Source: an uncultured beta proteobacterium (lineage in GTDB: Bacteria > Pseudomonadota > Gammaproteobacteria > Burkholderiales > Burkholderiaceae_C). Taken from it: a stretch of DNA of 52,190 bases. Positions 26,448-34,680 of this stretch are shown here, piece by piece. The stretch spans positions 1 to 52,190 of the forward strand of contig CAIRBF010000438.1 of the NCBI GenBank assembly GCA_903876715.1, written 5' to 3'. The notes under the pieces were generated by a model. It was not told the origin of the DNA. It was given only the letters and a program-made list of their open reading frames with translations, and made no database searches. Position 1 is the first letter of the stretch, and the number at the start of each line of letters is the position of its first letter. A program made the position numbers and the translations under genes.

Positions 26448-26747
26448 TCAATGCAGAGTTTTTATTTTACCCGCCATCACTTGCTCGATGTCCGCGAGCC
26501 AGGGTTCCGCCAGCTTGCGGATCTCGGCGTCGTTGACCAGGATGCTCTGCATGATCCGCGACTTGGCACGACGGCTGTCGGCGTCGAGCGCGCTTGCCTT
26601 GGCGGCGAGCTTCAGGCGGCCGATCAGTACCGTGCAGGCGCCCTCCAGCTTGACGACGCGGTCCCAGTCGCCGTCGCGCGCGGCCTCCAGCATCTCTTCG
26701 CTGGCGCGCTCGATGGCTTCGTAGTAGTGCAGGAGCTGCGGTTCCAT
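26448..26747 (-). CDS. fliT: Flagellar chaperone FliT
   Basis: 99 residues, all predicted helix (LLHYYEAIERASEEMLEAAR, DWDRVVKLEGACTVLIGRLK, AKSRIMQSILVNDAEIRKLA). FliT binds the cap protein FliD before export and, in enterics, also inhibits FlhDC. ATG 26747 is taken as start because AGGGA lies five bases upstream; a longer frame to 26786 has no such site. Family conservation is low, so the call rests on size, helical character and its place directly after fliS. Confidence 0.82.
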   Translation of the reverse strand: MEPQLLHYYEAIERASEEMLEAARDGDWDRVVKLEGACTVLIGRLKLAAKASALDADSRRAKSRIMQSILVNDAEIRKLAEPWLADIEQVMAGKIKTLH

Positions 26748-26786
26748 GGCGGTCCCTGAATTCGCTGGGGCGTGACGGCTGCGCAC

Positions 26787-27215
26787 TCAGTTCGCCACCT
26801 GGGGACTCGGAGCGATGGCCTGCCAGGCCTCGCGGATCGGCTGCAGCAGGCCGATGCATTCGTCGATCGCGGCGACGTCGTTGTTCACGTTGGCCTGCGT
26901 CAGGCGAGTCAGGATGTAGCCGTACAGCCCGTGCAGGTCGGCGGCGAGCTGCCCCCCGGCGCGGGGGTCGAGCGCGGCCCGCAGACCGCCGTCGATGATG
27001 TTGATGGCCCGACCGATGGCGTTGCCCTTGGTCTGCACGTCGCGGGCGAGGAGGGCGCCCTTGGCGCGGTTCATCGACTCGAGCGCGCCGTCGAAGAGCA
27101 TGGCCGTCAGGCGGTGGGGCGTGGCATCGCCGCCCACCTGCGATTCGACGTGCACGCGCTGGTAGAGCATCGCCGGGCGGTGCTGGCGGGCCTGGAATGC
27201 GTAGGTTGTGGACAT
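26787..27215 (-). CDS. fliS: Flagellar export chaperone FliS
   Basis: 142 residues, typical for FliS, the chaperone that keeps flagellin monomers from assembling in the cytoplasm. The family signatures HRLTAMLFDGALESMNRAKG, the AINIIDGGLRAALDPRAGGQ stretch and ADLHGLYGYILTRLTQANVN (the YxYil...A segment) are all present. It lies between fliD (173 bases upstream) and fliT, the usual fliDST order, with its three flagellin clients further upstream on the same strand. Confidence 0.95.
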   Translation of the reverse strand: MSTTYAFQARQHRPAMLYQRVHVESQVGGDATPHRLTAMLFDGALESMNRAKGALLARDVQTKGNAIGRAINIIDGGLRAALDPRAGGQLAADLHGLYGYILTRLTQANVNNDVAAIDECIGLLQPIREAWQAIAPSPQVAN

Positions 27216-27388
27216 GGTGCGGAGGTGTCGGAGTATCTTGATGAGTGCTTATCGGCCTCCGGTCGGGGCTTCTTGAGCCCGTTCGCGCCGCGAATCCGCG
27301 GAATTGACGCTGTGTCGGACCGCAACTGCGCTGCGGGGGCCTCGCTCGTCCTTGGCGAGTTTGCGCAGCCGGGCCGGCGGGCCGCGGC

Positions 27389-28810
27389 TCAGCGGTCGGT
27401 CGAGCCGAACTGGCGCGCCACGTAGGCGCCGAGTCCGCTCAGGGAAGACATCTGGTTGTCCAGCGCCGTGTAGCGGGCCTTCAGCCGCTTCTCCACGTCC
27501 GCGAGGCGGTCTTCCATGCGGCTCTGGTCCTGCTGGTTGCGCCGCAGTACCGCGCGCAGCGAGGTCTGCTTGCTGTCGATGGCACCGTCTGTGCCGGTGA
27601 GCGCCTTGGCCAGAGATTCGATGCGCACGGCCACCCCGTCCTGGGCCGTGCCGTCCTCTTCCCGGGTGAACAGTTGCGCGACCTCGTCGAGCCGGCCCAG
27701 CGCCCGGTCCAGCTTGGTCTGGTCCACCTTCAGCGATCCGTCGGTCTGCAGCGCGATGCCTACGTCCGACAACCGGCCGAACGCCGATGCTGCGCCACTG
27801 GGCTCGAGCGTGGCGTTGCGCACCCGGCTTTGCACCAGGAGCGCGACGCGGTCGCCCTGGAGAGGCGCTCCTGTCTTCGTTGCCTCGTTGTAGGCCGTCT
27901 GCGTCCTGATGAAGCCGATCAGGTCGTTGTAGGCGGTCACGAAGGCGTCGATCTTGACCTTCATGCCGGCCAGGTCGCGCTGGATCGCGACGGTGCGCGC
28001 CGAGGCCGTGGGCTTGGTTGCCGTGATGGATACCCCGTCGAGCACGTTGCTCAGTGTGTTGCCAGCAGACGTCACGGTCGCGCCGTTGACCTTGCCCTGC
28101 AAATCGACACCGCGGGCGTCGCCCTGGGCTCCCGCGGCGCCCGCCGGGACGGTTTGTCCGGTGAAGCCCAGGGCCGCGAAGTCGCCTGTGCCTGCCAATG
28201 TGGTGATGGCGAAGCCGTTGTCCTTGCCGGTCTCGTCGGAACGGATCACCAAGCGGGCGCCGCCCGCGTCGTTCAGGATCGTGGCGGTGACGCCGGCGTC
28301 GGCGCTGTTGATGGCGTCACGGATGGCACTCAAGCTGCTCTGGTTGGCGCCGATCATGACCTCGATCGGCGCGGCGTCGGCGGCCGCCGTGAAGGCGCCG
28401 AAGCCGGCGCTCCAACTTCCGCGTTGGATGGTCAGGATGCCAGTGCCCACCTCGGCGGAGGCCGAGGAGAAGGCCTGCGTTGACACGCCCTGGCGCTGCG
28501 CCAGCGAGGTGATCTCCACCTCCAGGTTCGACGGCTGCGCCTTGCTCTCGGCGCTGACCGTGAACTCGTCGGCGCCGTTGAGCTTGACTGTCGTGGCGCG
28601 CCAGGTGTCGTCGTCGGCCAGCGTGCGGGCCGACGAGCCCACGGCGTCGGCTTTCGAGCGCATGTTGCCGTACAGGCTGATCTGGCTCTGCACTCCGGAG
28701 GCGGCCTTCTGCAGCCGCGCCAGCGGCTGGCTCTCGAGGGCCAGCAACTGCGAGATGATCGAGCTGGCGTCGATCCCGCTGCCGATGCCGATGGATTGGA
28801 TGCCTGCCAC
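27389..28810 (-). CDS. fliD: Flagellar hook-associated protein 2 (filament cap) FliD
   Basis: 473 residues. The N-terminus IQSIGIGSGIDASSIISQLL and the following LESQPLARLQKAASGVQSQI are the standard FliD start, and the C-terminus is a coiled-coil ending in LDNQMSSLSGLGAYVARQFG. In between is the cap domain, with NGATVTSAGNTLSNVLDGVS and ARTVAIQRDLAGMKVKIDAF. FliD forms the cap under which flagellin is added. The start codon is GTG with AGGA about nine bases upstream. No convincing sigma-28 site precedes it; a partial -10-like GCCGACGC lies near 28828-28835. Confidence 0.95.
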   Translation of the reverse strand: MAGIQSIGIGSGIDASSIISQLLALESQPLARLQKAASGVQSQISLYGNMRSKADAVGSSARTLADDDTWRATTVKLNGADEFTVSAESKAQPSNLEVEITSLAQRQGVSTQAFSSASAEVGTGILTIQRGSWSAGFGAFTAAADAAPIEVMIGANQSSLSAIRDAINSADAGVTATILNDAGGARLVIRSDETGKDNGFAITTLAGTGDFAALGFTGQTVPAGAAGAQGDARGVDLQGKVNGATVTSAGNTLSNVLDGVSITATKPTASARTVAIQRDLAGMKVKIDAFVTAYNDLIGFIRTQTAYNEATKTGAPLQGDRVALLVQSRVRNATLEPSGAASAFGRLSDVGIALQTDGSLKVDQTKLDRALGRLDEVAQLFTREEDGTAQDGVAVRIESLAKALTGTDGAIDSKQTSLRAVLRRNQQDQSRMEDRLADVEKRLKARYTALDNQMSSLSGLGAYVARQFGSTDR

Positions 28811-28888
28811 GCTCGTGATCCTGCGAAATCTGCGTCGGCGTTGGCCGCGCTGTTCAGCAAAGGGGCGCCGCCAAGGCGGAGGCGCAGC

Positions 28889-29830
28889 TCAGGACTTCAG
28901 CAGTGCAAGCACCTGCTGCGGGGTCTGGTTGGCCTGGGCCAGCATTGCGGTGCCGGCCTGGGTGAGGATCTGGGAGCGTGCCAGGTTCGCGGTCTCGGCC
29001 GCGAAGTCGGCGTCCATGATGCGGCCGCGCGAGGTCGAGGTGTTCTCGATGTTGACCTGCAGGCTCTCGATCACCGCGTTGAATCGGTTCTGGATTGCGC
29101 CGAAGGTCGCGCGCTGCTCGTTCACGCGGTCCAGCGCCTTGTCGATGACGTTGATCGCGGCGTCGATGTCGGTCGTCCCGGCCTTGTCGGTGGTGCTGCC
29201 GTTCTTGAAGCCGCCGATGTAGATGCCCTGGGCGTCGGCGGACTGGCGCGTGTACGCGGTGGCCAGCACCACGTCGGAGGTGGACTTGGTGGTGTCGGTG
29301 CTCACCGCATCGGTCTGGTTGGCGGTGCCGACGAGGTCGATCTTGGTCACGCTGATGCGGTCGCTCGACGTGGTGTTGGCGCCGATCTGGAAATCCAGGT
29401 TGCCGCTGGAGCCGTCGAGCAGCTTGCGGCCGTTGAAGGCGGTGTTGTCGATGACGCGCTTGATCTCGTCCTGGAGCTCGGCGAATTCCTTCTGCAGGCT
29501 GGCGCGGTCGTCGTCGTTGTTGGTGGCGTTGCGCGACTGCACGGCCAGCTCGCGCATGCGCTGCAGCGCGTCGCTGATCTTGCTGAGCGCGCCTTCACCG
29601 GTCTGCGTCAGCGACACCGCGTCGTTGGCGTTGCGCAGCGCCACGCTCATGCCGCGCACCTGGCTCTGCATGCGCTCGGCGATCGCCAGTCCGGCGGCGT
29701 CGTCCTTGGCGCTGTTCACACGCAGGCCCGAAGACAGGCGCTGCATCGTCGTCGCCAGCCCGGCCTGGCTGGACGTCAGGTTGCGCTGAGCGTTCAGCGA
29801 CATCACATTGGTGTTGATCGTCGAGGCCAT
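28889..29830 (-). CDS. fliC: Flagellin 1
   Basis: 313 residues. The conserved N-terminal D0/D1 (MASTINTNVMSLNAQRNLTS and RLSSGLRVNSAKDDAAGLAI) and the C-terminal D1/D0 (AAINVIDKALDRVNEQRATF and ending ANQTPQQVLALLKS) are present. The middle region is short, so the filament should have small outer domains. By my count it differs from flagellin 2 at about 28 positions, mostly between residues 130 and 235. It has its own sigma-28 promoter 42 bases upstream. Surface Lys residues could be substrates of FliB. Confidence 0.97.
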   Translation of the reverse strand: MASTINTNVMSLNAQRNLTSSQAGLATTMQRLSSGLRVNSAKDDAAGLAIAERMQSQVRGMSVALRNANDAVSLTQTGEGALSKISDALQRMRELAVQSRNATNNDDDRASLQKEFAELQDEIKRVIDNTAFNGRKLLDGSSGNLDFQIGANTTSSDRISVTKIDLVGTANQTDAVSTDTTKSTSDVVLATAYTRQSADAQGIYIGGFKNGSTTDKAGTTDIDAAINVIDKALDRVNEQRATFGAIQNRFNAVIESLQVNIENTSTSRGRIMDADFAAETANLARSQILTQAGTAMLAQANQTPQQVLALLKS

Positions 29831-29872
29831 CGGTGTGCGCTCCGGGACTGTTTTTTCGATTGCCGCGGCCGA

Positions 29873-29899
29873 AAGTCGGCGGCTTGGGAGGATTCTTCA
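29873..29899 (-). promoter_or_regulatory. Sigma-28 promoter of flagellin 1
   Basis: On the minus strand TGAAGAAT (29899-29892), eleven bases, then GCCGACTT (29880-29873). This agrees with the FliA consensus in spacing and in the GCCGA core. The same layout and a shared CACTGAAGAAT / CACTCAAGAAT neighbourhood appear before flagellin 2. The predicted start of transcription is near 29866, giving a leader of about 36 bases. Confidence 0.75.
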
Positions 29900-30015
29900 G
29901 TGCCGGCGACGCGGGCGATGCGGCGAGAAGCGCCCCGAACACCGCGCAGTTCAGCCTCAGCCCAGAGGGCGGGTGAACGCCCTGGCGGACCGCTCGGCGG
30001 GACCCTCGGATACGG

Positions 30016-30046
30016 GCGCCCCTGTCCCGGTTGGGAGCAGGGGCGC
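30016..30046 (-). terminator. Strong hairpin between flagellin 2 and flagellin 1
   Basis: A nine-pair stem GCGCCCCTG / CAGGGGCGC encloses a further TCCC-AACC-GGGA stem-loop, 55 bases after the flagellin 2 stop and well before the flagellin 1 promoter. There is no T-tract, so it could stop transcription weakly or protect the 3' end of the flagellin 2 message. Confidence 0.5.
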
Positions 30047-30100
30047 GGATCGGCGTCTGTGCTTGCACGCTGCCCCTGGGGGGGCGGTCGCGGAGATCGG

Positions 30101-31042
30101 TCAGGAGCGCAACAGCGTCAGCACCTGTTGCGGGGCCTGGTTGGCCTGGGCCAGCATCGCGGTGCCGGCCTGGGTGAGGATCTGCGACCGTGCCAGGTTC
30201 GCGGTTTCGGCCGCGAAGTCGGCGTCCATGATGCGGCCGCGCGAAGTCGAGATGTTTTCGATGTTGACCTGCAGGTTCTCGATCACCGCGTTGAAGCGGT
30301 TCTGGACCGCGCCGAAGGTCGCGCGCTGCTCGTTCACGCGGTCCAGGGCCTTGTCGATGACGTTGATCGCGGCATCGATGTCAACCGTCGTGGCCCTGTC
30401 CGTCGTGCTGCCGTTCTTGTAGCCGCCGATGTAGATGCCCTGGGCGTCGGCGCTCTGGCGTGAGTAGGCCGTGGCGAGCACCACGTCAGCGGTGGACTTC
30501 GTGGTGTCGGTGCTCACCGCATCGGCCTGGTTCGGCGTGCCGACGAGGTCGATCTTGGCGATCTCGATCTTGTCGCTCGCGTTCGTGTTGGCGCCGACCT
30601 GGAACTCGAGCTTCTGGCTGGTGCCGTCGAGCAGCTTCGTGCCGTTGAAGGCGGTGTTGTCGATCACGCGCTTGATCTCGTCCTGCAGTTCGCCGAATTC
30701 CTTCTGCAGGCTGGCGCGGTCGTCGTCATTGTTGGTGGCGTTTCGCGACTGCACGGCCAACTCGCGCATGCGCTGCAGCGCGTCGCCGATCTTGCTGAGC
30801 GCGCCTTCGCCAGTCTGCGTGAGCGAGACCGCGTCGTTGGCATTGCGCAGCGCCACGCTCATGCCGCGCACCTGGCTCTGCATGCGCTCGGCGATCGCCA
30901 GGCCGGCGGCATCGTCCTTGGCGCTGTTGACGCGCAGGCCCGAGGACAGGCGCTGCATCGTCGTCGCCAGGCCGGCCTGGCTGGATGTCAAGTTGCGCTG
31001 AGCGTTCAGCGACATCACGTTGGTGTTGATCGTCGAGGCCAT
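30101..31042 (-). CDS. fliC: Flagellin 2
   Basis: 313 residues, the same length as its two neighbours and about 91% identical to flagellin 1 by eye. D0/D1 helices at both ends are almost unchanged, while residues 130-160 (LLDGTSQKLEFQVGANTNAS) and 210-225 carry most differences. ATG 31042 is preceded by AAGGAG at seven bases; the in-frame extension to 31201 runs into the promoter region and is rejected. A sigma-28 promoter lies about 115 bases upstream and a strong hairpin follows the gene, so it is probably a single-gene transcript. Confidence 0.97.
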   Translation of the reverse strand: MASTINTNVMSLNAQRNLTSSQAGLATTMQRLSSGLRVNSAKDDAAGLAIAERMQSQVRGMSVALRNANDAVSLTQTGEGALSKIGDALQRMRELAVQSRNATNNDDDRASLQKEFGELQDEIKRVIDNTAFNGTKLLDGTSQKLEFQVGANTNASDKIEIAKIDLVGTPNQADAVSTDTTKSTADVVLATAYSRQSADAQGIYIGGYKNGSTTDRATTVDIDAAINVIDKALDRVNEQRATFGAVQNRFNAVIENLQVNIENISTSRGRIMDADFAAETANLARSQILTQAGTAMLAQANQAPQQVLTLLRS

Positions 31043-31158
31043 CGAAGCTCTCCTTGGCAGTTGCAGTCCCCGGCGGGTCTGCCGGGGGGTCGGCCGCGCA
31101 TGCCGGCCCGGACCCTTGCGCCCACGGCTTGCCGCGGCGCCGGTGGCGGGGCGGCCGC

Positions 31159-31185
31159 TCGTCGGCGGGATGGACAGATTCTTGA
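31159..31185 (-). promoter_or_regulatory. Sigma-28 promoter of flagellin 2
   Basis: On the minus strand TCAAGAAT (31185-31178), eleven bases, then GCCGACGA (31166-31159), an excellent fit to the FliA consensus spacing. The expected start of transcription is near 31152, giving a leader of about 110 bases. The 333-base gap between flagellins 2 and 3 holds only this promoter and the flagellin 3 terminator; I see no gene in it. Confidence 0.78.
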
Positions 31186-31294
31186 GTGCCTGTGCCGGCA
31201 ACCATGGGCGGAGAAGAGCCGTCTTTGCCCGCCAGATCTTCGCGGGGCCGCATGAAGCCGCCCGGGCGGTGCGGGGGCGAGCCGCAGGCCAATG

Positions 31295-31328
31295 AAAAAG
31301 GGCCCCGGTCCTGATGGACGGGGCCCTT
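31295..31328 (-). terminator. Rho-independent terminator of flagellin 3
   Basis: Minus strand AAGGGCCCCG, an eleven-base loop region, then CGGGGCCCTT followed directly by further T residues (the A-run at 31295-31299 of the plus strand). A ten-pair stem with a T-tract 48 bases after the flagellin 3 stop is a textbook intrinsic terminator, and the clearest one in the window. Confidence 0.85.
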
Positions 31329-31375
31329 GCGGCGCCGGCAGTGCGCCGGCGGAGGTCGGTGTCTCGGGTCTGGGC

Positions 31376-32317
31376 TTAGAAGCGCAGCAGCGACAGGACC
31401 TGCTGCGGCGCCTGGTTGGCCTGCGCCAGCATGGCGTTGCCGGCCTGCAGCAGGATCTGGGACTTCGAGAAGTTGGCGGTTTCGACCGCGAAGTCTGCGT
31501 CCATGATCCGCCCTCGCGAGGCCGAGGCGTTCTCGATGTTGATCTGCAAGCTTTCGATGACGGTGTTGAAGCGGTTCTGCGCCGCGCCGTAGGTGGCGCG
31601 CTGTTCGCTCACACGGTCCAAGGCCTTGTCGATGACGTTGATCGCGGTGTCAATGTCGGAGGTCCCGGCCTTGTCGGTGGTGCTGGCGTTCTTGAATCCG
31701 CCGATGTAGATCCCGTCAGCGCCATCCGACTGCTTGGTGTAGGCCGTGGAGAGCACGACGTCTGCGGTGGACTTGGTGGCATCGGCGTCCACGGCGTTGG
31801 TCAGGCTGGCGGCGCCGACGAAGTCGACCTTTTTGATGGTGATCCGGTTGTCGGCGGCCGTGTTGGCGCCGATCTGGAAGGCCAGGTCGTCGCCGTCGCC
31901 GTTGAGCAACTTCTTTCCGTTGAACGAGGTGTTGTCGATGACGCGCTTGATCTCGTCCTGCAGTTCGCCGAACTCCTTCTGCAGGCTGGCGCGGTCGTCG
32001 TCGCTGTTGGTCGCGTTGCGCGCTTGCACGGCAAGCTCGCGCATGCGCTGCAGCGAATCACCGATCTTGCCGATCGCCCCTTCGGCCGTCTGCGTCAGCG
32101 ACACGGCGTCGTTGGCGTTGCGCACTGCCACGTTCATGCCGCGCACCTGCGACTGCAGGCGCTCGGCGATCGCCAGGCCCGCGGCGTCGTCCTTGGCGCT
32201 GTTGACACGCAGGCCCGAGGACAGGCGCTGCATCGCGGAGGCCTGGCTGGCCTGGCTGGACGAGAGGTTGCGCTGCGCGTTCAGCGACATCACATTGGTA
32301 TTGATGGTCGAAGCCAT
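31376..32317 (-). CDS. fliC: Flagellin 3
   Basis: 313 residues, more diverged than the other two copies: for example the N-terminal SSSQASQASAMQRLSSGLRV, the middle LLNGDGDDLAFQIGANTAAD, and the C-terminal VETANFSKSQILLQAGNAML ending in RF. The D0/D1 ends are still clearly flagellin. ATG 32317 is preceded by AAAGGAG. It has a good terminator, and its predicted promoter lies far upstream with a variant spacer, so its expression level or timing may differ from the other copies. It is the copy closest to fliB, which is divergent. Confidence 0.97.
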   Translation of the reverse strand: MASTINTNVMSLNAQRNLSSSQASQASAMQRLSSGLRVNSAKDDAAGLAIAERLQSQVRGMNVAVRNANDAVSLTQTAEGAIGKIGDSLQRMRELAVQARNATNSDDDRASLQKEFGELQDEIKRVIDNTSFNGKKLLNGDGDDLAFQIGANTAADNRITIKKVDFVGAASLTNAVDADATKSTADVVLSTAYTKQSDGADGIYIGGFKNASTTDKAGTSDIDTAINVIDKALDRVSEQRATYGAAQNRFNTVIESLQINIENASASRGRIMDADFAVETANFSKSQILLQAGNAMLAQANQAPQQVLSLLRF

Positions 32318-32541
32318 GATGGAACTCCTTTGCGGTTGAACATGCCCGGCTCTGGCGCCGGCCTGGCCACGGCGGGGCCCTTTCCTCTGCCCCCGCCGTC
32401 TCCTGGCTGCCGGCCTGGCACGATCCCGGCAGCCGCCCGACGCTAGAGGACGTGCAAGCCGCCTGCGGGGTGAACCCGCGGACGCCTACCTCGGCCGCCT
32501 AACCGGACCACGGACCCCCTAATGCAAGCCCGTTGGGGTGC

Positions 32542-32569
32542 TTATCGACGAATCCGACGCGGAACTTGA
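32542..32569 (-). promoter_or_regulatory. Probable sigma-28 promoter of flagellin 3 with a long leader
   Basis: Minus strand TCAAGTT (32569-32563) and GTCGATAA (32549-32542). The -10 is closer to consensus than at the other two flagellins, but the spacer is one base longer. The leader would be about 220 bases. This lies in the 436-base divergent gap between flagellin 3 and fliB; the rest of that gap holds an inverted repeat GGTCCC-N8-GGGACC (32651-32670) on the fliB side and no gene I can support. Confidence 0.6.
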
Positions 32570-32753
32570 GGGCTGTTCGACGCATTTCCTTGAAGCCTGG
32601 CGGCGAGCCAGGCGCTGGCGTCGGAATCGGGGGGTGTTGACACCTCATTTGGTCCCGTTGCCCAGGGACCGACCGGTTCCAAAATCTGAGTCGCCGCGGG
32701 TCGTTCGCCCGCACCCAGCGCCCGAGCCGTACCACCCTGCCGCCATCCACACG

Positions 32754-34007
32754 ATGCCCACTCTCCACCCCATGGCCCAGGCCGACGCGCTGATGCCGCG
32801 CTACGCCACCCGCTTCGAGTGCGTCGGACCACGCTGCGAGGACAGCTGCTGCACGGGTTGGCGGGTGACGGTGGACCGCAAGACCTACGGCGCGTACCGC
32901 GAGAGCGCGCACCCGAAGCTGGCCGACCGCCTCGCCCAGGGCGTTCACCGCCAGCGCAGCGGTGCCAGCCCGGAGCATTACGCCACGATAGACCTGCACC
33001 CCACCAGCCGCGAGTGCGTCTTCCTGGAGGAGCACTTGTGCTCCATCCAGCGCGAGCTCGGAGCCGACAAGTTGTCCAATACCTGTGCCGAGTACCCGCG
33101 CATCGCCCGCCGCACGGCCCAGGGCATCGAGCAGAGCCTGACCCTTTCCTGCCCCGAGGCTGCGCGCCTGGCGCTGCTGGCCGACGATGCGCTGGACTTC
33201 GTGGGCCACCGCATCGCTTACCGCAAGGACTCGATGCCGCACTGGGCGCCGCGCCCGGGCTGGAGCCCGGTGCAGATGGAGCAGGTCCGGGTGTTCTGTG
33301 TGCAACTGATGCAGACCCGGGAACTCCAGGTCTGGGAACGCCTGGCGGTGCTGGGCTTGCTGTGCGAGCGTCTGGAAGGGCTCGCACACCAGGGCTGCGG
33401 CGCCGGCGCGGCAGCGCTCGTCGAGGAGTTCACCGGGCTGGTGGCTGAAGGCGGCGTGAGCGCGCTGCTGGACGACTTGCAGCCCTTTCACGAGATCCAG
33501 GCGCAGGCGCTGTTCGGCCTGTGGCTGAGCCGCGGCCGGGCTGCCGGCTCCGCGCACCAGGAGGAGGTACGGCGAGCCGTCCTGCGTGGCTTGGGCGCCG
33601 AGGGGGCGGCCGACGGTGGCCAGGAGAGCCTGCCGGCAGACGTGGTGGTGGCGCATTACGTCCAGGGTCTGCGGCGCCTGCCTGAAGCCCTGGCACAGGC
33701 GCCCAGTCTGATGACGAACTACCTGCTCAACGACCTGTTCCGCGAGGCCTTCCCATTCGCGGATGGTGCGCCGTTCGCGCAATACCAGCGCCTGCTCGTG
33801 CGTTTCGGCATGGTGCGGCTGTTGCTCGCGGCCCGCTGCAATGCCGCCGCGCCAGGCCTGCCGAGTCCGCAGGACCTGGCGGCCACGGTCCAGGTCTTCT
33901 GCCGTCGTCACCAGCACGACACCAGCTTTGCGCGCGCGCTGGACCAGGTCTTTGCCAATGCAGGATGGGACCGGCTGGACAAGATCTGGCGCTTTCTGAA
34001 GACCTGA
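32754..34007 (+). CDS. fliB: Flagellin lysine N-methylase FliB
   Basis: 417 residues, the size of Salmonella FliB, which methylates the epsilon-amino group of lysines on flagellin. The family N-terminus is clear: RFECVGPRCEDSCCTGWRVT, with Cys23, Cys28, Cys32 and Cys33, followed by further cysteines in SRECVFLEEHLCSIQRELGA and the NTCAEYPR segment; these conserved cysteines are thought to bind a metal centre. The start is ATG 32754 or 32772; the open frame to 32538 overlaps the flagellin 3 promoter. It lies divergent from three flagellins, which supports the role. A long open frame on the other strand across this gene is a codon-bias shadow. Confidence 0.88.
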   Translation: MPTLHPMAQADALMPRYATRFECVGPRCEDSCCTGWRVTVDRKTYGAYRESAHPKLADRLAQGVHRQRSGASPEHYATIDLHPTSRECVFLEEHLCSIQRELGADKLSNTCAEYPRIARRTAQGIEQSLTLSCPEAARLALLADDALDFVGHRIAYRKDSMPHWAPRPGWSPVQMEQVRVFCVQLMQTRELQVWERLAVLGLLCERLEGLAHQGCGAGAAALVEEFTGLVAEGGVSALLDDLQPFHEIQAQALFGLWLSRGRAAGSAHQEEVRRAVLRGLGAEGAADGGQESLPADVVVAHYVQGLRRLPEALAQAPSLMTNYLLNDLFREAFPFADGAPFAQYQRLLVRFGMVRLLLAARCNAAAPGLPSPQDLAATVQVFCRRHQHDTSFARALDQVFANAGWDRLDKIWRFLKT

Positions 34008-34033
34008 GCCTGAGGCGCGGGGGTCATCCGGCA

Positions 34034-34060
34034 GGCGTGTAGGACAGATTCCTACACGCC
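34034..34060. promoter_or_regulatory. Perfect 11-bp inverted repeat between fliB and flhD
   Basis: GGCGTGTAGGA-CAGAT-TCCTACACGCC, an 11-pair arm with a five-base centre, 27 bases after the fliB stop and 174 bases before flhD. No T-tract follows, so it may be either a weak terminator of fliB or a binding site for a regulator of the flhDC promoter. The symmetrical TGTAGGA / TCCTACA arms look like an operator for a dimeric response regulator, but that is inference. Confidence 0.5.
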
Positions 34061-34233
34061 CGATGGCGCGGCGCCGACTCCAGCCGCGGAATGAGCCCGA
34101 TAACGCGAGCTTCTGCGGCTTTTCACAATGCCTTCCATGCCGGATCGATCGATCGGTGCCTCGGGGACGCAACCCCGGGCAGCCCGGTTGGACGCAGACG
34201 GCGCCACTCAAGAGCATTGGAAGGAAGAGCCCG

Positions 34234-34593
34234 ATGGACGCCACGATGACCAGCCCCAGGACCCACGCAACCGAGCAGCTGCTGTCGGAGATCCGCGAGA
34301 CCAACCTGTCCTACCTGATGCTGGCGCAGAGCCTGATCCGCACCGACCGCGAGGAGGCGATGTTCCGCCTCGGCCTGAGCGAGTCGACGCTGCAGATCCT
34401 GGAGCGTCTGAGCCCGGCCCAGATCCTGAAGATGGCCTCGGGCAGCACGCTGCTGTGCCAGTTCCGCATGAACGACGACATCGTCTGGAACCTGCTGACG
34501 AACCACGGCAAGGGCGCGGCGGCGGCCAACGACGGTGTCAGCCGCTTGCACGCCAGCATCCTGATGGCCGGTCGGCACGATGAAGCGGCCTGA
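34234..34593 (+). CDS. flhD: Flagellar master transcriptional activator subunit FlhD
   Basis: 119 residues, as in other FlhD proteins. Family segments LLSEIRETNLSYLMLAQSLI and REEAMFRLGLSESTLQILER, then LSPAQILKMASGSTLLCQFR, are clear, including the Cys of the last segment that forms the dimer disulfide in E. coli. FlhD partners FlhC in the FlhD4C2 complex that activates early flagellar operons. AAGGAAG precedes the ATG at 34234. The in-frame extension to 34063 has no ribosome site. FlhD is followed by flhC after 87 bases. Confidence 0.95.
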   Translation: MDATMTSPRTHATEQLLSEIRETNLSYLMLAQSLIRTDREEAMFRLGLSESTLQILERLSPAQILKMASGSTLLCQFRMNDDIVWNLLTNHGKGAAAANDGVSRLHASILMAGRHDEAA

Positions 34594-34680
34594 GATCCGC
34601 TGAAACGCGGCGGGCAAGCACCCGCCGCGGCCACGCCGAAGACGCCCTCGCACCCCTTAAGTACCCCCTGGAGCCCGACC

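Noticed and set aside
32499..34304. A 601-codon minus-strand open frame opposite fliB that runs into the flagellin 3 promoter
   Set aside because: No similarity, and the plus strand carries the conserved FliB cysteine pattern.
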